DNA of 64,000 bases from Euryodendron excelsum. Lineage: Eukaryota; Streptophyta; Magnoliopsida; Ericales; Pentaphylacaceae. Every line of letters begins with the position of its first letter. Positions within the stretch are counted from its first letter, which is position 1. The stretch is taken from NCBI GenBank assembly GCA_033060915.1, contig CM065384.1, forward strand, positions 15,556,001-15,620,000. Reading direction: 5' to 3'. The translations under genes and the position numbers were made by a program. The notes beneath the pieces were generated by a model. It ran no database searches. It saw only the letters and a list, made by a program, of their open reading frames with translations, and was not told where the DNA came from. Shown piece by piece: positions 43,904 to 56,266 of this stretch.

Positions 43904-45747
43904 ATGGCAGACATGGGTGATGATGGTTCTGAGAGGAGACGCCGCTCGGGGAAGGCGGCCCAAACGGACTCTACTGGCGGCTCTAGTTGATCTAGAGGTA
44001 GTCAACGATCTACCAGACGATCTTCCTCCAGTCAGAGTGGGCAGGGGAGTAGGCTACCTGTCGACCCTTTTCCTCCGGTTGAGCAGGCTTTCGCCAAGGA
44101 GATTGATGCTGAGGAGGAGGTACCGGGCCCTGGGGATCAGGTGACCGGTTATGGGAGAGCTTCTTCTAGGCATAGGCAAACGGATGCCGACTTGGGAGAT
44201 CTGCAGATACCAGACGTCCCACCACTCGGGGATCTTGCCTATCACCCCAGCGTGTATTCTAGACAACATTTGCCTCCTTCGTGGGTACATACAGCTTTCA
44301 GAGGGGCTGTTCATCAGGTTTTTGTGACCATGCAGCGGACTGCCCCATCATATCGTGCCTTCCGCAGAGATCGGATTTGGCACCTTTATGGGATTACAGG
44401 CCAACCGCCTGAACTGGCATTTAGTACTAGTGCTTATTGAGAGGTGGTTCAAGGAAACTAGGACCTTTCATTTCGTCGGCTTCGAGTTAGGTCCCACTCC
44501 TTTGGATTGGGCGATTATCACAGGGCTCTCCTTTGTCGGCTGGTGGATCACCCTACATCTAGTTAGTAAGGACGAGGCATGTTTGCTGTTGGACTTGCCT
44601 TCTCCTGAGCGTTCTGCCTTCCTAGTCTCTTGGATTAGCTAGGATGACGGTACTTTTGCTACTGAGCCATCGCCTGCCAGGCAGGACATCATGAGACGAC
44701 GATTTGTGTTGTATATCATCTTTAGTTGTTTTTGCAACAACAACAAGTCACTCGTGCCGTGTCGTTTGGTGAGTATAGTAGCCGATCTTGGAGCCTTATC
44801 TGAGCTGGACTCGGGGTCCTTTTCCTTTGGCTGCTTTCTTCGATCGATGCGGGTTTGGACTTTTGCTCATTGGGGTAGCATGACTAGTTTCTAGCCCTTC
44901 CTCGTCTAGTAGAGCTACAACTACCTTCTTGTTCGTCACCCTGCAGTTGTTGAGGATGATCTCTATCATCACGCTTTGAGGTGGGCTCGTGACCGGGTAG
45001 CCCAATGATTGGAGATTACCAATTTTGTGACACTCTGAGCTAACCTGGAGCTGATTGAGGCGAGGGATGTGACCTGGCGGCCCTTCATTGGATCAGTCCA
45101 TTATGAGACAGTCCGGTACCTGGTCCCGTTGTCCCTGTCGAGAGCTGCTTTTCTCAGTGATGACACTTGGGAGTCCTATCTTGAAGAGCGACACTGGCGA
45201 CAGTTTCATGAGGAGTTCCAATTAGTAGGAGCTTCGCCAAAGTATATGTTTGGAGCCCTGGTGGTGGGAGTGCCTATCCCTTATCAAGAGCGTTAGCCAG
45301 GTGCCGAGTTCTTGCTTCCTCCGGATACGGATTATGCTGTGCACTTTGGGGATCATTTGGTCGGTACCTTCACTCGGTTTGAGGTAGTAGTTGGCGGGTA
45401 CGCTGTTGGCCAGGAGGTGGTTGACCTGTGGCGCTGAGCCAAAGGATACGTGCCCCAGGCTGAGTTTACTGCTGTAAGAGACCAGAGAGACCAGTACCAG
45501 ATGGAGCGGGATCAGTACCAGGCCGAGGTAGCCTCCCTGACAGCTCGATTATCTCAGCTGGGTGGTGGGGGGGTAAGTTACTCTCTCTCTGCTTCTTCTT
45601 GCTCTGCTGTTGCTTAGGTCCTTTTGTATGTAGCTGATTTCGGTTCTATCTTCCCTACAGGATGGTGGTGCTTCGAGTAGTTATCCACCTTCTCCGATGC
45701 CGGGTTTCGAGGATTTTGATCCAGATGATATCGACTTTGACCTGTGA
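43904..45747 (+). pseudogene. Antisense gene of element C: plant mobile domain (PMD) protein
   Basis: Homologous along its whole length to the B antisense gene, read on the plus strand because C is inverted. It starts at ATG 43904 (MADMGDDGSE). The PMD landmarks are visible: LGDLAYHPSVYSRQHLPP near 44220, FELGPTPLDWAIITGLSF near 44481, NNNKSLVPCRLVSIVADLG near 44738. A TGA at 43988-43990, a frameshift near 44360 and many later stops (for example 44640, 44892, 45294-45296) make it more decayed than B's copy. The 3' exon 45661-45747 (DGGASSSYPP...DIDFDL) follows an 88-bp intron and ends TGA. Confidence 0.82.
45573..45660 (+). other. Predicted 88-bp intron in the antisense PMD gene, element C
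   Basis: Donor GG|GTAAGT at 45573, acceptor CTTCCCTACAG ending at 45660, phase 0; the same length and borders as in B. Confidence 0.8.
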
Positions 45748-47740
45748 TTGACGCCCCTTGTAGAGACTCTGATGCTCCTTTGCCCCTTGTCCATGAGTTG
45801 TATTTATGTTAGATAGTTTTATTCTGATATTTTGTACAAAAATGGATATTTATGATACTTAGATGCATGTATAGACAGATACATTTATGATCTTTGTAGC
45901 TAGGCATATGATCAGAGACATGTGATGTATGATGATGTTAGATATATATTACATGAGTTGATATTAATGACTTTTATTTCTACAGGGAGTTATATCCCAT
46001 GTATGCAAAGCCCAAATTTTTTTTTTTTTAACATATGCACAAGTTAGAAATATGTTAATAGAATGACACAGGGTGCTGTTAGACTTGTAGTCTTGGGAAT
46101 GGTAACTCCCTCCTCTTTGGGAGTCTAGCCCCTCTTTTGGCTCAACCCTATCTTGATTGGATGATAGCATTTCGCACCTTTCTCAACTTTTTGATTGCCT
46201 TCAACTCTCTGTCTTAGGGTTAGTGTATAGGGTTATTAGGCTATGACTCTCGACTCTCGACTCTTAGGGTTTTAGCAACAGCTTGCTTAACCTTTGGCAA
46301 AGCAATAAGTGGTCTGTCATTTCAATCCAAGGAGACTTTGTTTAGGACCGTAATGTAGGCTAGGTTATGGGGTTTCAAAAACAACGGGATATGCAGGCTC
46401 AAATTTAATGTTGTTTTCGATAGGGTTTAGATCCATACCATCCTTGACTACTTTTCAGTAGGATTAACATCCTTCTTTAGCTTTGGCAACGTGTCTAGCT
46501 TATTTAGATCAAGCAATCTGCGTTCAATCAGAGGGGACTTTAATAGGGTTGTAATGTAGGCCATGGTTTCGGGGTTTTGCAAGAAAAGGGTAAAAGCTCA
46601 AACCTATTGTTTCTACTGGGTTTTCTTATAACCTAGGATCACCTTTAAATTTCCGTCTTTCTTTTGACCATATACTTCTCACGGTGACAATGACCTTGTT
46701 CTTTCACCCTTTCTATATACTTCTTGAGATAAACATGACTTTTCTTCTCTTTCAATCCTCTTATTATGCCTTTGAAGATGACTCCATCATGATTTTCTTC
46801 AAGCCTTTCCTTAAAGGATTTTTTTTTTTTTTTTACTTCTTGCCCCTCGGAAACTCCTTTCCCTTGCTTCTTGTTTCTATTCCTTTATGAAATGAATAAT
46901 TCTTCGACCCTTTTCCCTTAGAATATTTTCTTGGCAGTTCAATCTACCCAATGTGGGTGGTGATCCCTAGGCTGGGGTTTTCTTGAGAAAAGGATAGATG
47001 GCTCAACAGGTTTGGCAAGAGGTTGTTTTTAACTGCATGGGAAATGAAATGAGGGCCTCTCTTCACTTTGAATTAGATTGTTTGATCTATAGAGCTGTTA
47101 TCGCTGTCTTAGCATAGCGATTGTGGATACCATTCCTAGAGTTCTCAAACTATTGTCTGCTCCAGTGTGGGGAGGACAGTCTTGGATCAAGGTTGACAAA
47201 GAAAACTTCATTTGTTGCGAGGCTCTAGGGGTTAGGTTAAGCAAAGGGAATATGAGCATGTTTGTTCATTTATTTAGTTATTTATTCTTTTTGTTTATAT
47301 GTGGGGAAGTGAAAGATGGCTCCTTTTTATTTTGATAAACTGGCCACACATCGCCTAGCTTCAGAGTCTTACAAGTGTCGCCTTTGGGTAGTATCCTCAC
47401 TCATCTTTGTCCTCTCCCTCTGGAAAGCTGATCATTTGATGAGTGGTTAACTCATGCTATCATCCCTTCAAGTTGGATCATTCCATAAGATAAACCATGC
47501 CCCTTGTGTAGAAAGTAGTCACTATTCCCCAGGGAAGACAAGACAACAACAATGGAATAAAAGACTGTCATTTGATTATTATTTATTTTTTATAGAAAGC
47601 ATAATATTCTTTACGGAAAGCATAAAGTTCTTAGGCAATGAGAAAATATAAACATTAATTTAAAGATAGAAAGTGAAAGGGATAGAAAGAAAGTGGGTGA
47701 AAACACCCCTCTCTTGTACGCTTGTGCAAGGAACCCCTTT
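45748..47740 (-). other. Spacer with tandem repeats downstream of gag, element C
   Basis: Counterpart of B 19334-21322 in inverse orientation, with the same phrases (for example near 46330 and 46550). A poly-T run lies at about 46020 and another near 46820. No gene is visible. Confidence 0.72.
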
Positions 47741-49746
47741 TTAGTATGGCTTTGGGACAATCCCCACATCTTCGATGTTCCATTCGCGACTTGGATCCTC
47801 GGCTAAGGCGAGATAGGCAAAGGCTTCTCTTAGAGCTCCACAGACGTTGACACTGTTGATGCGATTGTTAGCCTCCTTCTTGTTCTTTGTAGTGGGTTCT
47901 TCTGGAAGCAGGGTGACCAGCTCACCCCATTCCAATTTCAATGGCTCTGTCTATTCTCTTGACTCCTCTAGCTCCCAGCCCACATCTTCATAGTTGTACT
48001 TAGTTGCGGGCCAAGGGTTTTCTAGTAAGTTACATTCCGCCGCGGCATACCTTGGATGCAGAAACTCAGCACCCCATCCATCAACCACTATGTTCTTGGT
48101 CCTCCCGTCTTCCAGAAATATTGCCTCCTCAATGGGCCAGTCAGAAGCATTAGGCACCTCATCAGGGTTATAAAGATAAATCGGGCACAATGGGAGATCT
48201 TCCTTCCAGTCACTTTCTTCATCAGCCTCCTAATCGCTCTCATAACCTTTGGCCTCGAGCTCATCGATTTCTCCCTCGCCTTTCATCTCTACTAGCATCA
48301 TATTGACAGCGTGATCTAGTAGAGGGTTAGCAATCACCATAGGAGTGGGAGCAGGCTTTACCGGCTGCAGATCAATGGTCTTATTGTCGATCAGGTCTTG
48401 GATCTTGTGCTTGAGAGCAAAGCAGCTTTCGGTGTCGTGCCCCTGGCCACCTGAATGATATTCACATGTAAGAGCGACATTAAAGGTCATGGGCAGAGGG
48501 CTTGGCAACAAGCGAGCGGGTATAGGCTTCAAGATGTTGTTCTTCAGAAGGCTATGGTAAGCGTCAGTTTAGGTGCAGGCTAAGGCGTCGAAGGTACAGA
48601 TGCGTGTAATAGGTCTATTAAAGTTGGGTCATACCCCAGCGGGGCCATAGTTAGGGGTTGGAGCAGGCATGGTCAAGGTAGGCAAGGGCAGGACTGAGGG
48701 TGACTGTAGTGGGGGTCGGTATTGGGGTGGTTGGCTAGGCAGAATAGCGGACACTTCACTTTCCTTCTTGATCATGCCCCTTGTAGTAGCCACCTTCTTT
48801 GCTATGTTAGCGGTATTTTCTCCAGTCTTGGCATAGGGATCTGTAATTCTTCCTGTCTTGAGGCCGTTTCTTTTCATCTCTCCCTGCATGATGAGCTCAA
48901 AGAAGCTTTTTCCCATGCTTGTGCAGAGCTTCTCGTAGAATATTCCTTGAAAAGTATGTACAAACAGTTGTACATACTCCTTCTCTTCCAGCGGCGGATT
49001 AACTTGTGCAGTGGCCTCCCTCCATCTTATGGCATATGCTTTAAAGCTCTCCTTCTCACCCTTGCTCATCATCATCAAGGACCATCGATCAGAAGTGAGG
49101 TCGATGTTGTGACGGTATTGGGCTTTGAACGCATTTACTAGCTCCATCAGGTGGTGATCTTTCTTAAGTCCAGACGAGCAAACCATTGTAGAGCAAACCT
49201 CGTGAGACTGTGTTGGAATAGCTGCATAAGGGGCTTCGGATCGTTGCCATGTCCACTTAGTGCTCCAGCATATAGACGAAGATGAGCAACGGGGTTACCA
49301 GTACCATCATACTTCTGGAAGTCGGGCATTTTAAACTTAGCAAGTCTCGGATGGTCAGGGATGAAACAGAGTTCATCATAGGAAGTGAACTCGTAAGTAT
49401 CGTGGCCATGGAGACTTCGCAATGAATCCTCCAACCCTTGGATTTTCAGATTGAGAGGGTCTAGAGAGGCCTTCCTTATGGCAGGTGAAAGCAATATGGT
49501 CTCTTCTTCTTCAGTGTTAACCCTTTTGGCATCTCCCTTAGTCCTCCCAGCATTGTCAGACTGAAGCATGATCCTTGGATTAGCGGGTTCAAGGTCTTTA
49601 AATGAAGTCATAGATGATGATGGAACCGCAATAGCATCCTTCATGGCCAGAGTTTGAATGAGTTTGAGCATCTCATCCATCTTAGTCCTCATTTCGTTGA
49701 CTTTCTCTTGAGAGACTTAAGAGGATTCTTCAGGGTTGGCAGCCAT
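47741..49746 (-). pseudogene. gag: gag of element C
   Basis: Same domain order and length as B gag. Start ATG 49746 (MAANPEESS), then a stop TAA at 49719-49717. The capsid region (PDFQKYDGTGNPVAHL) lies near 49330. A one-base deletion near 49150 at the tryptophan codon mutated in B shifts the frame; the frame beginning near 49186 then continues through KGEKESFKAYAIRWREA. Further stops: TGA near 48631-48629, TAA near 48570, TAG 48232-48230 (shared with B) and TAG near 47951. The zinc-knuckle-like motif is C-x2-H-x5-H-x4-C near 48465-48417. The frame ends with TAA at 47743-47741, so gag has its own terminus and no pol follows. Confidence 0.9.
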
Positions 49747-51301
49747 CAATGATGCTCTTTACCGAGTGATAATGGGATACCTAGGTGGATGTTGCCCTTT
49801 TTTGGGAGCAATGTTAACTCAGTACAGGGTGACCTCTGTAAATAAAAAGGAAAAGACAAAAGGACAAGAACACAAGTCGCAAATTAGTTTCTAATTTTTA
49901 AAAAACTTTATACAATGCATATCCTAGGGTGCCCCTTTTTATGAGGGAAACTAATCATGATGTATCGGCCCACTTTTGGAGATAGGGGATTTGCCCCTGT
50001 ATGCAGATACTTTACCGTCAAGTAGGAATCTTCAGCCATCCATGCATTCATTCATAAAAGTAAAGAAGTACATTAAATTTTGGGTTTAAGATACAAAAGA
50101 ATTGAGATACATTTTAATAGGGGGAGGGTGAACATTTTCTTTTGGACTTCCACCTATCTACTTTTACAAAGGAAAAACCTAAACTACTCTTGAGTCTTCG
50201 GATCCGCCTTCGTTGGATTTGATGTCGAGGAGGTCGCTGAGAGACCTTGTTGATTGATTGCCCCTTGTCTTCTTGACAACCTTATCTCTGTGAGCATAGA
50301 GGGATTGGGGCCCCTCTTATGAAATGAATTGAGATGCATGCAATGAGTCCTTAGGGTTACATGGGAACCCTTAGGGTTTGGGTAGGTTTAATGCAAGGGA
50401 GAGTGACGTTGGTGTCATTCTCAATGGGTTGATCATATGCATGAGAATGCAGTGACTTGAGTTACTTAGAACTCTTGTCTTAACATAGAATATGGAATAC
50501 ATGAACATAGATATGCAAAGAGTATAGGGAGAGAGAATGCAATAGCAAAGTAAACATGTGTGCATGAGCAGTTAGATAGGCATTATAACAGTATGAATAC
50601 AGGCATTATAACAACAGGGATAAGCAGGTATAAATAAAAGTAGAGCAGTTGCCCTTCATCCGTGGTTTTGAAAACAGTGCTCGTGTCTTAAATCCGGCAA
50701 AGGTTCGGCTATGCAAGGTGTCTATATGAGTATGAGATTAAGGGTTGACTAATGAATCCTAAAAAGGCTCGGTCCCCGGATCTTCAAACCTAGGCCCACT
50801 CCCCGAGGTGGTGCCATGATCGGTTGGTGATCCGAGCGGGGGAATCATCAAGAGGCCGTAGGCGAAGAAACTGACACAGCATCTTGCCCACAACCAATAT
50901 ACCGTTCTCCCATTCTAACTAGAAAGGACATATCAGAGTCATAATGCAAGTATGAAAAATGTAAGTGCACATGCAGTGTGTGTGTGATTTTTAAAAGTGG
51001 AGGAAAGAGCCCAACAACTCACATTCACCCTGTTCATCACATTCATGCATAGCAGTTAATAAAATTTAAACAAAATATGTACCTACAAAACAAAGATGCA
51101 AGTGTTAGTATGTGGATGACAAATATAATACAAGACAATATGAATAAATACATATTTTTTGAAAACACTTTTGAAAATTTAGTTTTGAAAATTTAAAGTG
51201 AATAGGATTGAACCAAGTTAATTAAAAACTCTACATGGGTAAAGGGTAAAGAGACATGACTACGGCCTAACCGTCTAAGTATCCCCAGCGGAGTCGCCAG
51301 T
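49747..51301 (-). other. Element C 5' leader (non-coding)
   Basis: Homologous to the leaders of A and B. The predicted intron acceptor TTTATTTACAG ends at 49836. No gene is visible. Confidence 0.75.
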
Positions 51302-54295
51302 TGTCGCGTCCAGATTTTTCGCACTCGAGAAATACTCACAAAAGCGGGAAAAATGTTGTACTCTCTTGTTAGAACTCACCCTCCTAGAAGAATGAGTGCG
51401 ACTAGGTTTGAATTGAAAATTGGTTTGAATAAAGGGCTTTTGGGAAAAGATTCGGAGTCGCCACCTGACTTGATTAAGGTGAGTTAGGTCACCTAAAAAC
51501 TATGAATAATCCGAAGACTACACTTAGGATTTTTGAAAATGATTTTAAAAATATCTCCTCAAGAGAGGGTTTTAAGAAAAACAGGTTGTTTTGCAACCTT
51601 TAGAAAACATTTAGCTCTTTTTAAAAAATAACTCCTTTTTTCGGTCTTTGAAATCAATGATCTAGGTTCAGAGGTTGGTTACGTGTAGGGAAGACGCACT
51701 AAGCTATCACCCTACCCTGCCCTTTCGGTACTTACAAGTCAATCTACCCTAGATTCACCTATGAGAGTCTTTAACTAACTATGGTTCAATCCTATCCACT
51801 TTAGAAAACAATGTTTGGAAAAACATGATGCATGATATACAAGTGCAAAAGAAAGATTTGATTTGAAAATAGATTTGGAAATAGATTTGAAAAGAATTTG
51901 ATTTGATTTGAAAAGAAAGAGATAGAAGCTTGAATTGGAAGATTGAAATTGAATTTGAAAATTAAAATTGAAGATTGAAAACAGGAATAGATCATAGAAT
52001 TGAAAACTTGAAGAAAATTGTAGGATTGGAGATTGGAAAGAAATTGTAGAAATAAAATTTTGAAAAATGTTATGGAATTGAAAATTTGAAAAATGTGGAG
52101 GAATTTGAAATTTGAAAGAAGTTGTGACCGCACCCATGAGAGTTGCCTACATATCCTTTTGGAAGAATCAGGTCAGTCGTAGTTCGGACAAGAGTCCGAT
52201 AAAAGATAGAATGTTCGATTGGAAGAAAGAGATTGAATTGAAAATTGGATTAGAATATTGAGAGATTGAACTTTGATTGGAAGATTCGAAAAGACTTGAC
52301 TTTGGGAAACTTGGTTTTAGGAAACCTAGACTTAGGAAAGAGAAGGGACTTAGGAAAGAGTTAACTTGGAAGAGTTTTAGGAAAGATAAGACTTAGGAAA
52401 GGTTCGAGTTAGGAAAGGTCCGATTTAGGAGAGTTTCGAATTAGGAAAGTTTTCAAATTATGAAAATGTCATTTTAGGAAAGTTTTGGAATTAGGAAAGT
52501 TTTGAATTTGGAATGTTTTGAAATAGGGACGTTTTGGAAAGTTTAGAAAACAAGGAAGTTTTGAAAATAAGAAAGTTTTAAGTTTAGAAAGTTTTGAAAT
52601 TTGGAAAGATTTGAAGTTTTAGGAAAGTTTAGAATTTAGAAAGTTTTAGATTTAGAAAGTCTTAACTTAAGAAAGTTTTGAACTTGGAAAGCTTTGAATT
52701 TGGAAAGATTTTGAAATTTAGAAAGTTTAAGATTTAGAAAGTTTTAGAGTTTGAGTTTTAGAAAATCTTGAAATTAGGAAAGGTTTGAATTTAGGGAAGG
52801 TTTGAAAACTTAGATTTGGAAAGTTGAGATTTGGAAAGGGATAAAGTTAGGAAAGGGTTGAATTAGGAAATATTTAGAAACTTAACGTTTAAGGAAAGAT
52901 TTGAAAGCTTTAGGAAACTTATGATTTAGGAAGGTAGGAAATTAGGAAAGAGGGGAATTAGGAAAGATTTGGATTAGGAAGGGATTGGACTTTGTTTCTA
53001 AAAGTAAAGATTTGGTTTTGTTTCAAAAAATGGGGGATAGGATCTAGTTTCCTAAACGGGAGATTAGATTTAGTTTCCTAAAGAGAAGATTGGAATTGAC
53101 AAGGATTTGGAAAGGAAAGTTTCTTGAAACCCAAGATTTGGAAGGCTATAGTTTCGACGTAGAAAATAGGTTTTGAAAATATATAGTTTCGATATGGGAA
53201 AATAAGAGGTTTTGGAAACCTAGGTTTGGGGCAAGTTTGAAAACCATGTTTTTGGGAAGAAGATTAGGGTTTCCTAATTGTTAGCTCTAGGACTTGACTT
53301 GGGCTCTAAGGAAAGAGTTTTTGAAAAGTGCGTTTTTGGAAACGAAGGTTTTTAGAAGAGAATGCTAGGGAGGAGTTTTTACAAAGTGAATTTGAAGAGA
53401 GAGTTTTTGGAAAGAGATTTTAAAGAGGAGTTTTTGAAAAGTGTGTTTTTGGAAATGAAGACTTTAGAAGGAAAATCCTAAGGAGGAGTTTTTAGAAAGT
53501 GAATTTGAAGAGAGAGTTTTTTTAAAGAGATTTTAAAGAGGAGTTTTTGAAAAGAGGACTTTGAAGTGAGCATTTTGGAAAAGGGTTGAAAAAGGGAGTT
53601 TGGAAAAATAGATTTTTGGAGGGAATTTTTTAAAACAACTTTGGAAAGGAGAGTTTTAGGCAAGTATGTTGAAAAAGAGATTTTAGGAAGGGAGCCTTTC
53701 GAAAAGAGAGTTTTTAGAAAGTATAAAAATGTCTCACTTTCCTAAAGCGATTCTAGTCATAAGAGGGCTAGAACCACTTTAAGAAAGTGGTTTTGAAAAC
53801 AACAAGATTTGAAAATATGGACCATAAAAAGTCACTTTTAATGTAACACTTTCCTAAAGCAACCCTAGCCATGAAAAAGCTAGAATCACCCTAGGATTGT
53901 GATTTTGAAAACAAGTTTTTGAAAAAGAGGATTTTGATGCAATTTTGAAAACAAGTTTGAAAACGATTTTGAAGACAACTTTAAAAACAGTTTTTGGAAG
54001 ATGCAAGATCATGATATGCTCAATGCAAATTTGGAGTCGTGAACATACAAAGCTAAGGCTTCACCACATAATCAAGGGGGCCAAACCCATATGGTCTCCG
54101 GTTAGCCTAAAGGAAAGCCCCTGACACGGTGACCCTCCGATAGTCTAATCCTACACATGGACCGAGAGTCCTCTTATTTCAAGCTTGCAAAGAAAGGGGG
54201 GGAAAGAGATGGGGGATTAAAATAGAGAAAACCCAAGTGGGTTAGGAGAGAGAAGAGAGAGGGGGGAAGTGCAAAAACATAAAACGAAAGCCTAC
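49836..54295 (-). other. Predicted 5' leader intron, element C
   Basis: Minus strand: donor CAAG|GTAGGC at 54295, acceptor ending at 49836; 4460 bp, colinear with those of A (4485) and B (4592). Confidence 0.6.
51282..51299 (-). promoter_or_regulatory. Primer-binding site, element C
   Basis: In element sense it reads TGGCGACTCCGCTGGGGA, two bases inside the LTR end. It is the cleanest copy of the Ogre-type site complementary to the 3' end of tRNA-Arg. The tRNA assignment is from knowledge of Ogre; the position and match between elements are visible. Confidence 0.85.
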
Positions 54296-56266
54296 CTTGT
54301 GTCTTGTTTATTTTGCGCGCCGTGCTTGTCTTTGGTCTTGATCTTCATCTTCAATCTTCAAGAGTTGTCTTTAAACTTCAGATTGCAGCTCTGCAAGTCT
54401 TCAAAGGAGGGTTGAAGGCTAGTGTATGAGTGTATGGGAGTGTGTATGAGTGTATAGAAGGCTAGGGTTTGGTGTATGGTGGCTAGGGTTTGGAGAAACC
54501 TAAGAAAGCTAGGGTTTAGGGAGTGCACGAGCTCTATATATCAAAATATATGATTTTTAGACTGAGTTTGCGGACCTCTTTCACGTTGGAAGAGGCTCTG
54601 TATTTATAGAGGTTGGACAACACTGGCGCCTGTTGCAGTGGCGCTAGGCCAAACTTTCCACAGGCACCACTAGGAGTGGCGCCAGGCTATTTTTTGGCTT
54701 GGCACCACTCGCCACTACTAGTGGCGCCAGCCATTTAGGAAATGTTTAAGGTCGGCAAGCAACGTATTTTTGACTAGATTTGGGTGCCTTTTTTGGCCTA
54801 GCTTCACTAGGAGTGACTCCGGAAAGTCCGAGAAGGAGTTTGGAAGACCGGGAATGACCCAGAAGGCCGAAAAAGAGCAGGAACACTTAAAATAGTGTCC
54901 CGGAGGTATTTGACTTGAAAAATGAGGATAGGATGTGTCAGAAGGGTTGACCGAGCCTTTAGGGGCAAAATGGTCAATCGAATTGAGAAGCTGCCGCGAC
55001 AGACTTGGACTGTCCCGAAAGAAGACTTAAGATTTGGAAACGTTACTCAGAATGTTTCCAAAGGTTTCCGGTTTGATACCCAGAGCCGGTGTGGTCGGAA
55101 AAGATGACCGGCCCACTAGGGGCAAAACGGTCATTTCGCACCGGGTTTACCAGAACTGACTCGGAATGATCCAAAAGGATAAAGAAAGGTTTAGAACACT
55201 ATAAAAATCATTCTCAGGAAGTTACGGGTTTGATACCCAGAGCCGGTGTGGTCGAAAAAGGGGACCGGCCGACTAAGGGCAAAACAGTCATTTTGTACCG
55301 GGTTGGCTGGAATTGAGTCAGAATGATCCGGAAAGATAAGGAAAGATTGAGAATACTACAAGAAGCATTCTTGGGAGGTTACTGGTTTGATACCCAGAGC
55401 CGGTGTGATTCCCAGGGCGTTTGGATGCCTAGGGGTAGAAGGTCATCTTAACCGGAAAGTCTCGGAAAAGGCTCAAGGGGCAATTTTGTCATTTTTCACC
55501 AAAGTGGGCTAGAGGCACTGGTGTTGACATAGGTTTTTAGTGTTTCCACCACTCTCACGGCGGTCGTCGTAACATAGGGGTTTGTTGGCAATTCCCTACG
55601 TCAACCTGTTTACGAGTATTTCCGCTACCCGGACGGTTGTGATGTTTGCGAGTATTTCCACTACTCAGACGGTTGTGATGTTTGTGAGTATTTTCGCTAC
55701 TCAGACCGTCTCAAGGAATAATCTGTCTCGGGAGAGGGATTGGAAAGGGGACTTATCGTCTTCGAAAAGACGTGCCTGATTTAGGACTGTTTCAAAGAAT
55801 AAACTGTCTCGAGAGAGGGATTGGAAAGGGGACTTATTGTCTCTGAAAAGATGTGCTTGAATTAGAACCATCTCGAGGAATAAACTGTCTCGAGAGAGGG
55901 ATTGGAAAGGAGACTTATCGTATTCGAAAAGATGTGCCTGAATTGGAACCGTCTCGACAAATAAACTGTCTCGAGAGAGGAATTGGAAAGGGGACTTACC
56001 GTCTTCGAAAAGACGTGCCTGAATTGGAACCGTCTCGAAGAATAAATTGTCTCGAGAGAGGGGTTGGAATTGGAATTGGAAAGAACAATGCCCCTAGAGG
56101 CATTTTGGTCATTTGGCCTCTATTTGGGCCTACGGGCCTGCGAAGTGATGGACAGACGAGATTTGGACTTAGAAAGTTGGTTTCGATTGGAATACGTCCA
56201 CATTGACTTAAGTACAAGTATGGACGGAGCGTAGACTGCCGAGCTATAAAAAATGGGGTGCTTACA
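51302..56266 (-). mobile_element. Element C, 5' LTR (intact)
   Basis: On the plus strand the LTR starts TGTCGCG and ends GCTTACA, so it reads TGTAAGC...CGCGACA in element sense, with 5'-TG/CA-3' ends. It is next to the primer-binding site at 51282-51299. It contains a TATA box (54601-54608, minus), U3 repeat units (about 54930-55490), the hairpin array (about 55530-56060), and a G-poor U5 (about 52210-54030). Element D's LTR sequence resumes at 56267. Confidence 0.92.
55530..56060 (-). repeat. Tandem hairpin and CTCGAG array in U3 (element C 5' LTR)
   Basis: Reverse-orientation counterpart of the A and B arrays. It is enriched for the CTCGAG/CGTCTT unit. In element sense one hairpin reads CGTCTTTTCGAAGACG, so the pair closing the TTCG loop is T-A where A and B have C-G. 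Confidence 0.8.

Larger units (their letters stand above)
42555..51301 (-). mobile_element. Element C, internal region (gag-only retrotransposon)
   Basis: The internal region runs between the two C LTRs and is read on the minus strand. In element order it holds the primer-binding site (51282-51299), leader, gag (49746-47741), a repeat-rich spacer, an antisense plant-mobile-domain gene (plus strand here, 43904-45747), a 3' non-coding region and the polypurine tract (42559-42570). No protease, RT, RNase H or integrase sequence is seen. Its length (8.75 kb) and order match element B (8.73 kb), so lack of pol is a property of the subfamily and not a private deletion. Confidence 0.88.
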
